NCBI RefSeq assembly: GCF_030704305.1
Contig: NZ_CP131935.1
Span: 3,162,001 to 3,226,000 of the forward strand
Direction of reading: 5' to 3'
DNA from: Massilia sp. R2A-15
GTDB taxonomy: Bacteria; Pseudomonadota; Gammaproteobacteria; Burkholderiales; Burkholderiaceae_D
Length of the DNA: 64,000 bases
Both the position numbers and the translations under genes were made by a program. This document shows, one piece after another, positions 1 to 9,578 of the stretch (positions are counted from its first letter, which is position 1; every line of letters begins with the position of its first letter). The notes beneath the pieces are model-generated. The model was not told the origin of the DNA. It made no database searches and saw only the letters and a program-made list of their open reading frames with translations.

Positions 1-1
1 C

Positions 2-1876
2 ACGCTGCACGTCGAACGCGACTGGTGCGCGCCCGGCGTGGAATCGCTGGCCGGCACGCTCCACCTGCGCGACTACGGTTCCTTCATCGACGACCTGAAG
101 CTCGGCAGGTTCATTGCGATCGGCGATGTCGACGTCGATCCGCGTACGGCCCCGGCGGCCGCCGCGCTGCGCGCACGCAGCGCCGGCGCCTTCGTCAACG
201 TGCCGGTGCTCGAAAACGGCGAGCTGGTTGCGGTCCTGTATGTCAATAATGCGTTGCCGCGCGTGTGGAGTTCCGGCGAGCTCGCGCTGATCGGCGAAGT
301 GGCGGAGCGCGCGCGCACCGCGAGCGAGCGCCTGCGCAGCATGTGGGCGCTGCGCGAAAGCGAGGCAAAATTCCGCACCATCGCCGACGCCATGCCGCAA
401 ATGGTGTGGTCCACCCTGCCCGACGGCTTCCACGATTACTACAACCAGCAGTGGTACAGCTTCACCGGCGTGCCGGAAGGATCGACCGATGGCGAGGCGT
501 GGAACGGCGTGTTTCATCCGGACGACCAGGCGCGCGCGTGGGATGCCTGGCAGCGCAGCCTGGCCAGCGGGCAGACCTACGAGATCCAGTACCGCCTGCG
601 CCACCACTCCGGCGAATACCGCTGGGTGCTGGGGCGCGCACTGCCGGTGCGCGACGACGCCGGCCGGATCATTCGCTGGATGGGTACCTGCACCGACATC
701 CACGCCCAGAAACTGGCCGAGGACGAACTGCGCCTGGCGGCCCGACGCAAGGACGAATTCCTGGCCATGCTGGCGCACGAACTGCGCAATCCGCTGGCGC
801 CGATCAGCAGCGCGGCGCAGCTGCTGAAGATCCAGGCCGGCGACCAGCAGCGTGTGCACCAGGCGAGCGACATCATCAGCCGCCAGGTGCGGCACCTGAC
901 CCACCTGGTCGACGACCTGCTCGACGTGTCGCGCGTAACCCGCGGCCTGGTGCAGCTGGAAAAATCGGACCTCGACCTGAAGCAGGCGATCGCCAGCGCG
1001 GTCGAGCAGGTGCGTCCCCTGATCGAAGCGCGGCGCCATCACCTGACCATGCGCATCGGCTCCGGGCCGGCGCACGTACACGGCGACAAGACGCGCCTGG
1101 TGCAAGTCATCGCCAACCTGCTCAATAACGCTGCCAAGTACACGCCGCAAGGCGGCGACATCACGCTGTCGCTGGACATCGACGACGGCGAGGCGCTGGT
1201 CGCGGTGCGCGACAACGGCAGCGGCATTGCGCCCTCCCTGCTGCCGCACATCTTCGACCTGTTCATCCAGGCCGAACGCACGCCTGACCGGGCGCAGGGC
1301 GGCCTGGGGCTGGGACTGGCGCTGGTCAAGAGTATCGCGGCGCTCCATAACGGCAGCGTGCTGGCCGACAGCGAAGGGCTGGGCAAAGGCAGCACCTTCA
1401 CCCTGCTGCTGCCGGTGGCGAACGGCGCCGCGCCCGAAGCCGCCGCCGCGCCCGAAGCCGCGGCGCATGCGGCGCCCCGGCGCGTGATGATCGTGGACGA
1501 CAACCTCGACGCCGCCGAGTCCCTGGCGGCGCTGCTCGGCGCGGAGGGGCACCAGGTCGTGGTTGCCGAGGACGGCGCAAGTGCATTGCGCAGCGCCGCC
1601 GATGCCGCGATCGAGGTGTTCATCCTCGACATCGGCCTGCCCGACATGGACGGCTATGAACTGGCGCGGCGCCTGCGCGCGCGGCCGGATGGCGCCTCCG
1701 CGCTGATGATTGCGCTAACCGGCTACGGTCAGGCGCACGACCGCATCCTGTCGAAGGCGGCCGGGTTCGACCAGCATTTCGTCAAGCCGGTGGATATCGA
1801 ATTGTTGTGCGAGCTGCTGGCCGGCGCGACAAACCCGGGGTCAGGTCCGGCGGACCTGACCCCAACTACTTCCTAG
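2..1876 (+). CDS. Hybrid sensor histidine kinase, 5' end outside the window
   Basis: This is the last 624 residues of a GAF-PAS-kinase-receiver protein. The frame is open to the window edge, so the true start lies upstream. Residues 1-115 match a GAF domain of the phytochrome-like kinase type, and about 125-240 a PAS_3 domain. HisKA carries the H-box [11 protein letters not shown] with phospho-acceptor His259. HATPase_c has N-box [11 protein letters not shown]1 DNGSGI and G2 [10 protein letters not shown]-terminal receiver has Asp543 and Lys595. With no membrane segment in the visible part, it probably senses a cytoplasmic signal. The last 13 or so codons come from a copy of the 27-bp palindrome, and the stop overlaps the stop of convergent rph within CTAG. 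Confidence 0.9.
   Translation, partial: TLHVERDWCAPGVESLAGTLHLRDYGSFIDDLKLGRFIAIGDVDVDPRTAPAAAALRARSAGAFVNVPVLENGELVAVLYVNNALPRVWSSGELALIGEVAERARTASERLRSMWALRESEAKFRTIADAMPQMVWSTLPDGFHDYYNQQWYSFTGVPEGSTDGEAWNGVFHPDDQARAWDAWQRSLASGQTYEIQYRLRHHSGEYRWVLGRALPVRDDAGRIIRWMGTCTDIHAQKLAEDELRLAARRKDEFLAMLAHELRNPLAPISSAAQLLKIQAGDQQRVHQASDIISRQVRHLTHLVDDLLDVSRVTRGLVQLEKSDLDLKQAIASAVEQVRPLIEARRHHLTMRIGSGPAHVHGDKTRLVQVIANLLNNAAKYTPQGGDITLSLDIDDGEALVAVRDNGSGIAPSLLPHIFDLFIQAERTPDRAQGGLGLGLALVKSIAALHNGSVLADSEGLGKGSTFTLLLPVANGAAPEAAAAPEAAAHAAPRRVMIVDDNLDAAESLAALLGAEGHQVVVAEDGASALRSAADAAIEVFILDIGLPDMDGYELARRLRARPDGASALMIALTGYGQAHDRILSKAAGFDQHFVKPVDIELLCELLAGATNPGSGPADLTPTTS
1837..1863. repeat. 27-bp dispersed palindrome, perfect copy, coding
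   Basis: Arms GGGGTCAGGTCC and GGACCTGACCCC flank GGC, giving a perfect 12-3-12 palindrome. It is translated in frame as the GSGPADLTP tail of the hybrid kinase. Confidence 0.9.
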
Positions 1877-2601
1877 ATGCCCAGCGCCTGTTTCTGCAGC
1901 TTGATCAGGTCGGCGATGCCGGCCTGCGCCAGGTCGAGCAGGCGGTTCATGCCGGCGCGGTCGAAAGCGGCGCCTTCGGCCGTACCCTGCACTTCGATGA
2001 AGTGGCCGGCCTCGGTCATCACCACGTTCATGTCGGTGTCGCAGCCCGAGTCCTCGACGTAATCGAGGTCCAGTACCGGCATGCCCTGGTACACGCCGAC
2101 CGAGATCGCGGCGACAAAACTCTTGAGCGGAATTTCGGCAATCATGCCGCGCTGCTGCAGCTGGCGAAACGCGTCGTACGCCGCCACCATCGCGCCGGTG
2201 ATCGACGCGGTGCGGGTGCCGCCGTCGGCCTGGATCACGTCGCAGTCGAGATGCAGTGTGCGCTCGCCGAACGCTTCGAGGTCGAACGCGGCGCGCAGCG
2301 AGCGCCCGATCAGGCGCTGGATCTCCTGGGTACGGCCGGACTGCTTGCCGCGCGCGGCCTCACGGTCCATGCGCGTGTGCGTCGAACGCGGCAGCATGCC
2401 GTATTCGGCCGTCATCCAGCCCTGCCCTTTGCCCTTCAAGAAGCCCGGCACCTTGTCTTCGATGCTGGCGGTGCAAATGACCTTGGTGTCGCCGCACTCG
2501 ATCAGCACCGATCCTTCGGCGTGCTTGGTGTACTGGCGGGTCAGGCGGATGTCGCGCAGCTGTTCGACGGCGCGCCCGCTCGGGCGATTTGCAAAAGTCA
2601 T
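1873..2601 (-). CDS. rph: Ribonuclease PH
   Basis: The 242-residue product is the phosphorolytic 3'-5' exoribonuclease that trims the 3' end of tRNA precursors. The N-terminus ([19 protein letters not shown]) and the segments [14 protein letters not shown] and [15 protein letters not shown] are diagnostic, and the length equals the family norm. It works as a hexamer in the cytoplasm. It is the last gene of a leftward run behind the Ser/Thr kinase and PP2C genes, 22 bp after the latter, and its stop codon overlaps that of the convergent kinase gene. The start ATG at 2601 fits the usual N-terminus. Confidence 0.97.
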   Translation of the reverse strand: MTFANRPSGRAVEQLRDIRLTRQYTKHAEGSVLIECGDTKVICTASIEDKVPGFLKGKGQGWMTAEYGMLPRSTHTRMDREAARGKQSGRTQEIQRLIGRSLRAAFDLEAFGERTLHLDCDVIQADGGTRTASITGAMVAAYDAFRQLQQRGMIAEIPLKSFVAAISVGVYQGMPVLDLDYVEDSGCDTDMNVVMTEAGHFIEVQGTAEGAAFDRAGMNRLLDLAQAGIADLIKLQKQALGI

Positions 2602-2623
2602 GTAAGTCCTTGAAGTGAATATG

Positions 2624-3568
2624 TTATTTGAGTATCTGGGTGGAGCGCTCGATCGCGCCGCGGATTTCGGCGATCGCCTTTTCGATCTCGTCGTCGTTGA
2701 AGGCGTCGACCTCGGTCGCGGCGGCCGGCTCCGGCGTCGCCTGGATCGTGGTGCTGACCAGGTTATCGGGCAGCAGCTCGGTCGAAATCACGCTCGGCTC
2801 GGCCGACAGCGGCGAGGCGGCATCGGCTTCCGAACCTTGCCACATGATCGCCAGCGCGGTCGTATTGTCGCAGGCCAGGCCGCCGATGGACACGGCCATC
2901 TCGACCAGCTCGGGAATCGCGCGCACGATGGTCTGGGTCGCGAGGCGGTGCGTGATCTCCCCTTCCTCGAGCGGGCCCCACAGGCCGTCCGAGCAAAGCA
3001 GGATCACGTCGCCCGGCTGCAGGCTGGCCTGGCGCCCCACTTCCACCTTGGGCAGCGACGAGGCGCCGATGCAGTTATACAGCTTGTTGCGGTCCGGGTG
3101 GGTGGCGCGCTCGGACGGATCGGCCAGGCCGCGCGAAATCAGGTGCTCGATGTGCGAATGGTCGCGCGTGCGGCCCAGCACTTGGCCGCGCCGCATCCAC
3201 AGCAGGCGCGAGTCGCCGCAGTGCGCCCAGATCGCGGTGTTGTGCTGGATCAGGCAGGCCACCGCGGTGGTGCGCGGCGTGTCCGGCAGGTTGGTCTCGG
3301 CGCGGTAGCGATGGATCTCGTGGTGCGCTTCGAGGAAAGCCTCTTCCAGGAAGCGCTCGGGCTTTTTCACGTAGGGCGCCGCCTGCTTCTGGAACAGCGC
3401 CGACATGGTCTGCATCAGGATGGTGGCGGCCATTTCGCCGCGCAGGTGGCCGCCCATGCCGTCGGCCAGCACCAGCAGCAGCGCGTCGCGGGTGAAGCTG
3501 TAGCCCATCCGGTCCTGGTTGACCTTGCGGCCGCCGATGTGGCTTTGCTGGTAGACGGAAAATTGCAT
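2624..3568 (-). CDS. PP2C-family Ser/Thr protein phosphatase
   Basis: The 314-residue protein has the PP2C metal-binding motif ADGMGGH near residue 37, the LLCSDGL motif in mid-protein and a CDNTT segment near residue 225, so a two-metal catalytic site is intact. PP2C enzymes remove phosphate from Ser or Thr. No signal peptide or membrane segment is visible, so it acts in the cytoplasm. Beyond about residue 240 lies an acidic, low-complexity tail of unknown role. The gene sits 13 bp after a protein kinase gene on the same strand, so the two products probably act as opposing partners on shared targets. No type VI secretion genes lie nearby, unlike PpkA/PppA pairs. Confidence 0.93.
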   Translation of the reverse strand: MQFSVYQQSHIGGRKVNQDRMGYSFTRDALLLVLADGMGGHLRGEMAATILMQTMSALFQKQAAPYVKKPERFLEEAFLEAHHEIHRYRAETNLPDTPRTTAVACLIQHNTAIWAHCGDSRLLWMRRGQVLGRTRDHSHIEHLISRGLADPSERATHPDRNKLYNCIGASSLPKVEVGRQASLQPGDVILLCSDGLWGPLEEGEITHRLATQTIVRAIPELVEMAVSIGGLACDNTTALAIMWQGSEADAASPLSAEPSVISTELLPDNLVSTTIQATPEPAAATEVDAFNDDEIEKAIAEIRGAIERSTQILK

Positions 3569-3581
3569 GGGCGCTCCGGGA

Positions 3582-4565
3582 TCAGTTGGTTTTCTTGCGG
3601 CCGATGGCGCCCAGGCGTCCGACCAGCGTGCGCAGCTGGCCGGTCAGCTTCTCGGCCGCGCCGACGGGCGCCGCTTCCGGGATCGGGGTCTGCAGCACCT
3701 TCTGCAGGGCGAACACGCTTTGCGGGCGCGCCAGCGGATCGAGCTCCAGGCAGGAGCGCACCATCGCCACCAGCTCGGGCGAGTAATGCGCCGCCAGCTT
3801 GGCGTAGTGCGGCTCCATCTTGTCGTCGGTCTTGCGCTGGTCGGCAGGCTGCGGCGGCTGGCCGGCCATGCAGGCGAACATCGAGGCGCCGATGCTGTAG
3901 ATGTCCGACCACGGCCCCAGCGCCGCGGCCTTCGAATACAGGTCGGGCGGCGCGAAGCCGGGCGTGTACATCGGTGTCAGCTTGGGCACGTCGGCGTTGA
4001 TGGTCTGGCGCGCGGCGCCGAAATCGAGCAGCATCGGGCTGCCGTCGCTGGTGCGCAGGTAGATGTTGGCCGGCTTGAGGTCCAGGTGCAGCAGCTTGTT
4101 GGCGTGGACTTCGCGCAGGCCGCTGCATACCTCGGTGAAGACCTGGCGCACGAAGGCCTCGCCCACCTTGCTGCCCTTGGCGTTCAGGCGCGCGATGTGC
4201 TCCTGCAGCGAGTGGCCCGATTCGTAGGCCATCACCATATAGACAGTCTCGTTGGCGCGGAAGAAGTTCAGGACGCGCACCACGTTCGGGTGGGCGATCA
4301 GCGCCAGCGCACGGCCCTCTTCGAAAAAGCACTTGAGGCCGATGCGGAAAACGGGCAGGTTCTTGCGCTCGATGACCGGAATCAGCTCGCCCGGCTGGCG
4401 CAGCGCCAGGGCGCTGGGGAGGTATTCCTTGATCGCCACCGCATTGCCGTCACCGTCATACGCCAGATAAACAATACTGAACCCACCGGACGCAATTTTC
4501 TTTACAATGCGATATCCAGCAATTTCCAGCCCATCGGGCAACGGGGCGTTGTTTTGTGCAGCCAT
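3582..4565 (-). CDS. Eukaryotic-like Ser/Thr protein kinase
   Basis: This 327-residue Hanks-type kinase has a glycine loop (SGGFSIVY), the ATP-anchoring Lys46 in AIKEYLP, the catalytic loop HLDLKPAN with Asp162, and DFG with Asp181, so it should be active. The C-lobe is complete, and about 40 residues follow it without a membrane segment. The ATG at 4565 has an AAGGAA ribosome site 6 bp ahead; an in-frame GTG at 4586 is less likely because that site would lie inside the coding region. It is the first gene of kinase-phosphatase-rph. The activation segment and C-lobe resemble the kinases that pair with PP2C proteins in betaproteobacteria. Substrate unknown. Confidence 0.93.
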   Translation of the reverse strand: MAAQNNAPLPDGLEIAGYRIVKKIASGGFSIVYLAYDGDGNAVAIKEYLPSALALRQPGELIPVIERKNLPVFRIGLKCFFEEGRALALIAHPNVVRVLNFFRANETVYMVMAYESGHSLQEHIARLNAKGSKVGEAFVRQVFTEVCSGLREVHANKLLHLDLKPANIYLRTSDGSPMLLDFGAARQTINADVPKLTPMYTPGFAPPDLYSKAAALGPWSDIYSIGASMFACMAGQPPQPADQRKTDDKMEPHYAKLAAHYSPELVAMVRSCLELDPLARPQSVFALQKVLQTPIPEAAPVGAAEKLTGQLRTLVGRLGAIGRKKTN

Positions 4566-4644
4566 GAAGGGTTCCTTGCTTAACACGGCGATTGTGTGGA
4601 TAAATCACAGCTTTGTAAAGAAAAGATAAAAACCGGGGACTCCA

Positions 4645-5547
4645 TTGAGCATTTCAAGCATGACAGGCTACGCTGTCGCGACCAGCGAAGGCGCGGCAGG
4701 AACTCTGACGATTGAGATCAAGAGCGTCAACTCGCGCTTTCTCGACCTGCAGTTTCGCATCAACGACGAATTGCGCGCACTCGAACCGGACCTGCGCGCC
4801 GCAATCATGGCCGCCATCACGCGCGGCAAAGTTGAAGCGCGCCTGAGCTTCGGCCGCAAGGTCGCCGGCGGCTCGCAAGCCCTGAATGCCTCGCTGCTGG
4901 CCGACCTCGCGCGCCTGCAGCAGGAAGTGACCCGCCATTTCGTTTCGGCCCCGGTGATGTCGGTGGCCGAGCTGTTGCGCTGGCCGGGCGTGATCGAGGA
5001 AGCGCAAGTGGGCCAGGAGTCGCTGCAGGCCGATGTCGCCGCCCTGACCGCGCGCACCGTCGCCGCGTTTGTGGAGAGCCGCCAGCGCGAAGGCGCCGCG
5101 CTGCAGGCCATGCTCGAATCGCGGATCGATGCGATGGACGTCATCGTCAAGCGCATCACGCCGCTGATCCCGCAGGTGATCGCGCAGTTCCAGCAGAAGG
5201 CGGTCGAGCGCATGCAGGATGCGCTGGGACTGGCCGGCCACGGCGCGCCGTCCACCCTGTCGCGCCAGGAAGCGTTCGAGCGGATCCGCCAGGAAGTGAC
5301 CTTGTATGGCATCCGGATCGACGTCTCGGAGGAGCTGTCGCGCCTGACCGCGCACCTGACCGAAACGCGCCACATCCTGAAAAAAGGCGGCCAGGTCGGC
5401 AAGCGCCTGGACTTCATGATGCAGGAACTGAACCGCGAAGCGAACACGCTGGGCGCCAAGGCCTCGGTCAAGGAACTGGCCGACGCCTCGATGGAATTGA
5501 AGCTGCTGATCGAGCAGATGCGCGAGCAGGTGCAGAATCTCGAATAA
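4645..5547 (+). CDS. yicC: YicC-family endoribonuclease
   Basis: The 300-residue protein begins with the YicC signature SMTGYA and ends with the conserved C-terminal block containing RLDFMMQELNREANTLGAK and EQMREQVQNLE. YicC proteins are a recently recognised class of metal-dependent endoribonuclease in bacteria. The start taken is TTG at 4645, preceded by GGGGAC. The ATG at 4660 would remove the residues before MTGYA, which most family members keep. It is followed after 126 bp by gmk, a common pairing, but two palindromic repeats separate the genes here. Confidence 0.93.
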   Translation: MSISSMTGYAVATSEGAAGTLTIEIKSVNSRFLDLQFRINDELRALEPDLRAAIMAAITRGKVEARLSFGRKVAGGSQALNASLLADLARLQQEVTRHFVSAPVMSVAELLRWPGVIEEAQVGQESLQADVAALTARTVAAFVESRQREGAALQAMLESRIDAMDVIVKRITPLIPQVIAQFQQKAVERMQDALGLAGHGAPSTLSRQEAFERIRQEVTLYGIRIDVSEELSRLTAHLTETRHILKKGGQVGKRLDFMMQELNREANTLGAKASVKELADASMELKLLIEQMREQVQNLE

Positions 5548-5567
5548 GCGGCGGCGCATGCAGCATC

Positions 5568-5593
5568 GGGGTCTGGTCCCGGGGACTGACCCC
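5568..5593 (-). repeat. 27-bp palindrome family, reversed variant
   Basis: GGGGTCTGGTCCC then GGGGACTGACCCC, 26 bp. It is preceded by GCAGCATC, a flank shared with other copies, and faces the copy at 5622. Confidence 0.75.
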
Positions 5594-5621
5594 ATGTTGA
5601 ATTTTTCGCGCCGAAGCAAAT

Positions 5622-5648
5622 GGGGTCAGGTCCGCAGGACCAGACCCC
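5622..5648 (+). repeat. 27-bp palindrome family, consensus copy
   Basis: GGGGTCAGGTCC, GCA, GGACCAGACCCC, preceded by AAAT. It forms an opposed pair with the copy at 5568, 28 bp away, between yicC and gmk. Confidence 0.9.
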
Positions 5649-5673
5649 CGATTAACATTTAGGACTTATTAAC

Positions 5674-6318
5674 ATGAATACCAACTCCGCCTTCGCCGGC
5701 AGCCTGTTCATCGTCGCGGCGCCGTCGGGCGCCGGCAAATCGACCCTGGTCAACGCCCTGCTGGCCCAGGAACCGGCGATCAAGCTGTCCATCTCGACGA
5801 CCACGCGCCAGCCGCGCCCGGGCGAGCAGGACGGCCGCGAATACCACTTCACCACGCCCGAGGATTTCGTTGCGCGCGCCGACGCCGGCGAGTTCCTCGA
5901 ATGGGCTGAAGTGCACGGTAATTACTACGGCACCTCGCGCCTGATGGTCGAAAAGGAGATGAAGTCCGGCACCGACGTGCTGCTGGAAATCGACTGGCAG
6001 GGCGCGCGCCAGGTGCGCAAGCAGTTCCCGTCGGCGGTCGGCATCTTCATTTTGCCGCCTTCGATCGCCGCGCTGGAAGAGCGTTTGTACAAGCGCGGCC
6101 AGGACGAACCGCACGTGATCACCAAGCGCCTGCTGGCCGCCGGCGGCGAGATCGCTCACGCTCCCGAGTTCGACTATGCTATTATTAATGAAGAGTTCAA
6201 CGTCGCCTTGTCCGAGATGAGCGCGATTGTCAAAGCGACACGTGCCCGGTTTCCCCAGCAAGCCGCGCGTAACGCCTCGCTCTTTGCCCAGCTGGGCATC
6301 CATGCGCTGCAGTCGTAA
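5674..6318 (+). CDS. gmk: Guanylate kinase
   Basis: The 214-residue enzyme phosphorylates GMP or dGMP to the diphosphate with ATP, in the cytoplasm. The P-loop [11 protein letters not shown] lies at about residues 12-22, and the GMP-binding block [19 protein letters not shown] follows. The length is normal. It leads the block gmk-rpoZ-spoT, which links GDP/GTP supply with (p)ppGpp metabolism. The gap to rpoZ is 43 bp. Confidence 0.97.
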   Translation: MNTNSAFAGSLFIVAAPSGAGKSTLVNALLAQEPAIKLSISTTTRQPRPGEQDGREYHFTTPEDFVARADAGEFLEWAEVHGNYYGTSRLMVEKEMKSGTDVLLEIDWQGARQVRKQFPSAVGIFILPPSIAALEERLYKRGQDEPHVITKRLLAAGGEIAHAPEFDYAIINEEFNVALSEMSAIVKATRARFPQQAARNASLFAQLGIHALQS

Positions 6319-6361
6319 TCCCCTCTCAGCCCCGGCACAATTCACCAGATCAGGAGTTACT

Positions 6362-6565
6362 ATGGCCCGTATTACCATTGAAGATTGCTTGAAGAGTATC
6401 CCTAACCGCTTCCAGCTGACCCTGGCCGCGACCTATCGCGCACGCCAGCTGCTGCAGGGCCACACCCCGAAAGTCGAAGCCAAGGACAAGCCGACCGTCG
6501 TCGCGCTGCGCGAAATCGCCGCCGGCAAAGTCGGCCTCGAGATGCTGAAAAAGGTGCCGATGTAA
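6362..6565 (+). CDS. rpoZ: RNA polymerase omega subunit
   Basis: The 67-residue protein begins [19 protein letters not shown], the typical N-terminus, and carries the [19 protein letters not shown] tail seen in betaproteobacteria. Omega helps fold and hold the beta' subunit and forms part of a (p)ppGpp site on RNA polymerase. The ATG at 6362 has AGGAG 6 bp upstream, which decides it over the longer in-frame extension. It lies directly before spoT, as is usual. Confidence 0.97.
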   Translation: MARITIEDCLKSIPNRFQLTLAATYRARQLLQGHTPKVEAKDKPTVVALREIAAGKVGLEMLKKVPM

Positions 6566-6641
6566 TTGAGGCGCCCTGCCTAATGTGTCAAGCCGCCATT
6601 CTGGTATCCTTTCATCACACTGCGGCAGATTGACCAAGCGT

Positions 6642-8885
6642 ATGAACCTGACTTCCCCGGATTCGACACATTCAGGCACCCCCAAGACCCGGGACCGGCG
6701 CTCGGCGTCGCAGCCGCAAGACACCGCCCGCGGCCCCGCGCCGCCGGTGGCGTCGGTCACCCAGCTGTCGGCCAAGCTGTCCGAATACCTCACCCCCGCC
6801 GAACTGAAGAAGGTCAAGGAAGCATATCGTTTCTCCGACGAGATGCACCTGGGCCAGGTCCGCAAGTCGGGCGAGCCTTACATCGTCCATCCGATCGCCG
6901 TCGCTGAAATCTGCGCCGACTGGAAGCTCGACGCGCAGGCCATCATGGCCGCGCTGCTGCACGATGTGATGGAAGACCAGGACGTCAAGAAGGAAGAGCT
7001 GATCGAACGCTTCGGCGCGCCGGTCGCCACCCTGGTCGACGGCCTGTCCAAGCTCGAGAAAATCGAATTCCAGAGCCTGATCGAAGCGCAGGCCGAGAAC
7101 TTCCGCAAGATGCTGCTGGCGATGGCGTCGGACGTGCGCGTCATCCTGATCAAGCTGGCCGACCGCCTGCACAACATGCGCACGCTCGAGCACATGGCGC
7201 CGGCCAAGAAGCGCCGCATCGCCGCCGAGACCATGGAAGTGTATGTGCCGATCGCGCACCGGCTTGGCCTGAACGCGATCTACCGCGAGCTGCAGGACCT
7301 GGCGTTCTCGCACCTGTACCCGATGCGCTACCGGACGCTCGCGAAAGCGGTCAAGGCGGCGCGCGGCAACCGGCGCGAAGTGGTCAAGAAAATCCTCGAG
7401 GCGGTCAAGAACACGCTGGCCTCCGCCGACATTCCGGCCGAAGTGTACGGGCGCGAGAAGACCCTGTACGGCATCTACAAGAAGATGCGCACCAAGCACC
7501 TGTCGTTCTCGCAGGTGCTCGACGTGTACGGCTTTCGCGTGGTGGTCGACAGCTTCGCCCAGTGCTACGTGGCGCTGGGCACCCTGCACGGCCTCTACAA
7601 GCCGATGCCTGGCAAGTTCAAGGACTACATCGCGATCCGCAAGCTCAATGGCTACCAGTCGCTGCACACCACCCTGATCGGCCCCTACGGCACGCCGGTC
7701 GAATTCCAGATCCGCACCCAGGAGATGCACCGCACCGCCGAATCGGGCGTGGCCGCGCACTGGCTGTACAAGAACAACGAGTCGAACCTGTCAGACCTGC
7801 AGCAGAAGACCCACACCTGGCTGCAGTCGCTGCTCGACATCCAGCAGCAGACCGGCGACTCGGCCGAATTCCTCGAGCACGTCAAGGTGGACCTGTTCCC
7901 CGATTCGGTCTACGTGTTCACGCCGAAGTCGAAGATCATCGCGCTGCCGCGCGGCGCCACCGCGCTCGACTTCGCGTATTCGATCCACACCGGCATCGGC
8001 GACCATACCGTCTCGGTCAAGATCAACAACGAGCCGGCGCCGCTGCGCAACGAGCTTCACAACGGCGACATCGTCGAAATCGTCACCGACCCTTCTTCGC
8101 GCCCGAGCCCGACCTGGCTGAGTTTTGTCCGCACCGGCAAGGCGCGCTCGGCGATCCGCCACCACCTGCGCACGGTGAACCTGAACGAGTCGGTCGAGCT
8201 GGGCGAGGAACTGCTGGCGCAGGCGTTGTCGGCGCTCAACATCAATCCCGACCTGCCGCAGCCGACCATCGAAAAGCTGCTCAACGAGTCGTCGGCCAAG
8301 TCGATGGAAGACCTGTACGCGGAGATCGGCATCGGCAAGCGCATGGCCGCGCTGGTGGCGCGCCACATCTTCGGGCTGATCGACGACGACCAGGGAAACC
8401 TGCCGTCGCAGCATCACCTGGTGCCGGCGGAACTGGATCCGGTGACGATTTACGGCAGCGAAGGCGTATCGGTGCAGCTGGCGCCGTGCTGCCTGCCGAT
8501 CCCGGGCGACCAGATCACCGGCCAGCTGCGGCGCGACCAGGGGCTGATCGTGCACACCAGCGACTGCCTGCCTGCCAAGCGACTGCGCATCAAGGAACCG
8601 GACCGCTGGATCGCGGTGCAGTGGGGCGCGGAGCTGAACCGCCGCTTCGACTGCCGCATCCGGGTGCTGATCAACAATGAAAAAGGCATCCTGGCGCGCG
8701 TCGCCGCGGAGATCGGCGAGTCCGACGCCAACATCACCTACGTCGGCATGGACGAGGACATCGAACACGTCATGACGCAACTGCGCTTCACCATCCAGGT
8801 CAAGGACCGGGTGCACCTGGCGCACCTGATCCGCAACCTGCGGCGCGTGGCCGGCGTGACGCGGGTGGAGCGCGAGCGCGCCTGA
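6642..8885 (+). CDS. spoT: Bifunctional (p)ppGpp synthetase/hydrolase
   Basis: The 747-residue protein has the long RSH layout. An N-terminal HD hydrolase domain has His83 and the His107-Asp108 pair. The synthetase domain contains YGREKTLYGIYKKM and the GYQSLHTT segment. A TGS domain follows (VFTPKSKIIALPRGAT, about 420-480), then a C-terminal ACT domain (about 670-747). An intact HD site with an RxK-type synthetase motif fits a SpoT/Rel enzyme that both makes and degrades the alarmone. The ATG at 6642 gives the usual N-terminus; an in-frame GTG at 6585 would add 19 unlike residues. It ends the gmk-rpoZ-spoT block. Confidence 0.96.
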   Translation: MNLTSPDSTHSGTPKTRDRRSASQPQDTARGPAPPVASVTQLSAKLSEYLTPAELKKVKEAYRFSDEMHLGQVRKSGEPYIVHPIAVAEICADWKLDAQAIMAALLHDVMEDQDVKKEELIERFGAPVATLVDGLSKLEKIEFQSLIEAQAENFRKMLLAMASDVRVILIKLADRLHNMRTLEHMAPAKKRRIAAETMEVYVPIAHRLGLNAIYRELQDLAFSHLYPMRYRTLAKAVKAARGNRREVVKKILEAVKNTLASADIPAEVYGREKTLYGIYKKMRTKHLSFSQVLDVYGFRVVVDSFAQCYVALGTLHGLYKPMPGKFKDYIAIRKLNGYQSLHTTLIGPYGTPVEFQIRTQEMHRTAESGVAAHWLYKNNESNLSDLQQKTHTWLQSLLDIQQQTGDSAEFLEHVKVDLFPDSVYVFTPKSKIIALPRGATALDFAYSIHTGIGDHTVSVKINNEPAPLRNELHNGDIVEIVTDPSSRPSPTWLSFVRTGKARSAIRHHLRTVNLNESVELGEELLAQALSALNINPDLPQPTIEKLLNESSAKSMEDLYAEIGIGKRMAALVARHIFGLIDDDQGNLPSQHHLVPAELDPVTIYGSEGVSVQLAPCCLPIPGDQITGQLRRDQGLIVHTSDCLPAKRLRIKEPDRWIAVQWGAELNRRFDCRIRVLINNEKGILARVAAEIGESDANITYVGMDEDIEHVMTQLRFTIQVKDRVHLAHLIRNLRRVAGVTRVERERA

Positions 8886-8899
8886 CGCAGCAGCAGCCG

Positions 8900-8929
8900 T
8901 TGACACGTGCCCATTTTGGGCATTAACAT
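8900..8929 (+). promoter_or_regulatory. Promoter with inverted repeat between -35 and -10
   Basis: TTGACA at 8900-8905 is followed after 18 bp by TAACAT at 8924-8929. The spacer holds a perfect inverted repeat, TGCCCA (8908-8913), TTT, TGGGCA (8917-8922). A repressor bound here would block RNA polymerase. The winged-helix protein encoded next is the natural candidate. The predicted transcript start is within a few bases of the ATG at 8937, so the mRNA may be leaderless. Confidence 0.5.
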
Positions 8930-8936
8930 ACCTTTT

Positions 8937-9578
8937 ATGGGTATTTACGCTGATGCATTATTCACGAAGACACAACAGCGCGTGCTGGCAGTGTTGTTTG
9001 GTCAATCTGAGCGCTCGTTCTACGCCAACGAAATAATCGCCTTGGCGGCTTCGGGGTCCGGGGCCGTGCAGCGGGAACTCGCCCGATTGGAGGCAGCTGG
9101 GCTGGTCACCGTGCACAGGGTCGGCAACCAGAAACATTACCAGGCCAACCACGCCGCGCCGATCTTTGCGGAGCTCCGCTCCATCGTACTCAAGACGTCC
9201 GGCGTGACGGATGTGTTGCGCGCGGCGCTGCAGCCACTGTGGACTCGCATCGAAATAGCCTTCGTCTACGGGTCGATCGCCAAAGGCACCGAGCGTGCGG
9301 GCAGCGACGTTGACCTGATGGTGATCGGATCGCTGGCGTCGAACGCACAGTTGCTGGAAGCCTTGTTGCCCGCGCAAGCGCAATTGGGCCGGGTGGTCAA
9401 TCCGACGTTGTACACTTCGGAGGAGTTTGCGCAGCGCGTGCGCGATGGCAGGTCCTTCATAATGCGCGTGCTGGAGCAGCCGAAAGTCTTTGTAAAGGGG
9501 ACTGAAGATGGCATCGTCCGAATCGGCGGCATTGGCGAATCTGGAGCGAATTGGGAAGCTCAAGGCGGAGCCGCCTGA
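8937..9578 (+). CDS. Winged-helix/minimal nucleotidyltransferase (MNT) protein
   Basis: The protein is 213 residues from ATG 8937. Residues 10-85 form a winged helix (YANEIIALAASGSGAVQRELARLE then a wing with GNQKHYQAN). Residues 105-200 hold an MNT domain with the GSIAKG...GSDVDLMVIG signature, that is GS with the Asp-x-Asp metal pair. MNT proteins pair with HEPN proteins; in MntA/HepT modules the MNT protein adds AMP to the HEPN toxin. The HTH suggests self-repression through the inverted repeat at 8908-8922. A GTG at 8907 lies in frame, but it falls inside the promoter. The 3' end overlaps the HEPN gene by 71 bp. Function is inferred from family and context. Confidence 0.8.
   Translation: MGIYADALFTKTQQRVLAVLFGQSERSFYANEIIALAASGSGAVQRELARLEAAGLVTVHRVGNQKHYQANHAAPIFAELRSIVLKTSGVTDVLRAALQPLWTRIEIAFVYGSIAKGTERAGSDVDLMVIGSLASNAQLLEALLPAQAQLGRVVNPTLYTSEEFAQRVRDGRSFIMRVLEQPKVFVKGTEDGIVRIGGIGESGANWEAQGGAA

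Noticed and set aside
6585..6641. N-terminal extension of spoT from GTG 6585
   Set aside because: The extra 19 residues do not resemble RSH proteins and lie immediately after rpoZ; ATG 6642 fits better.
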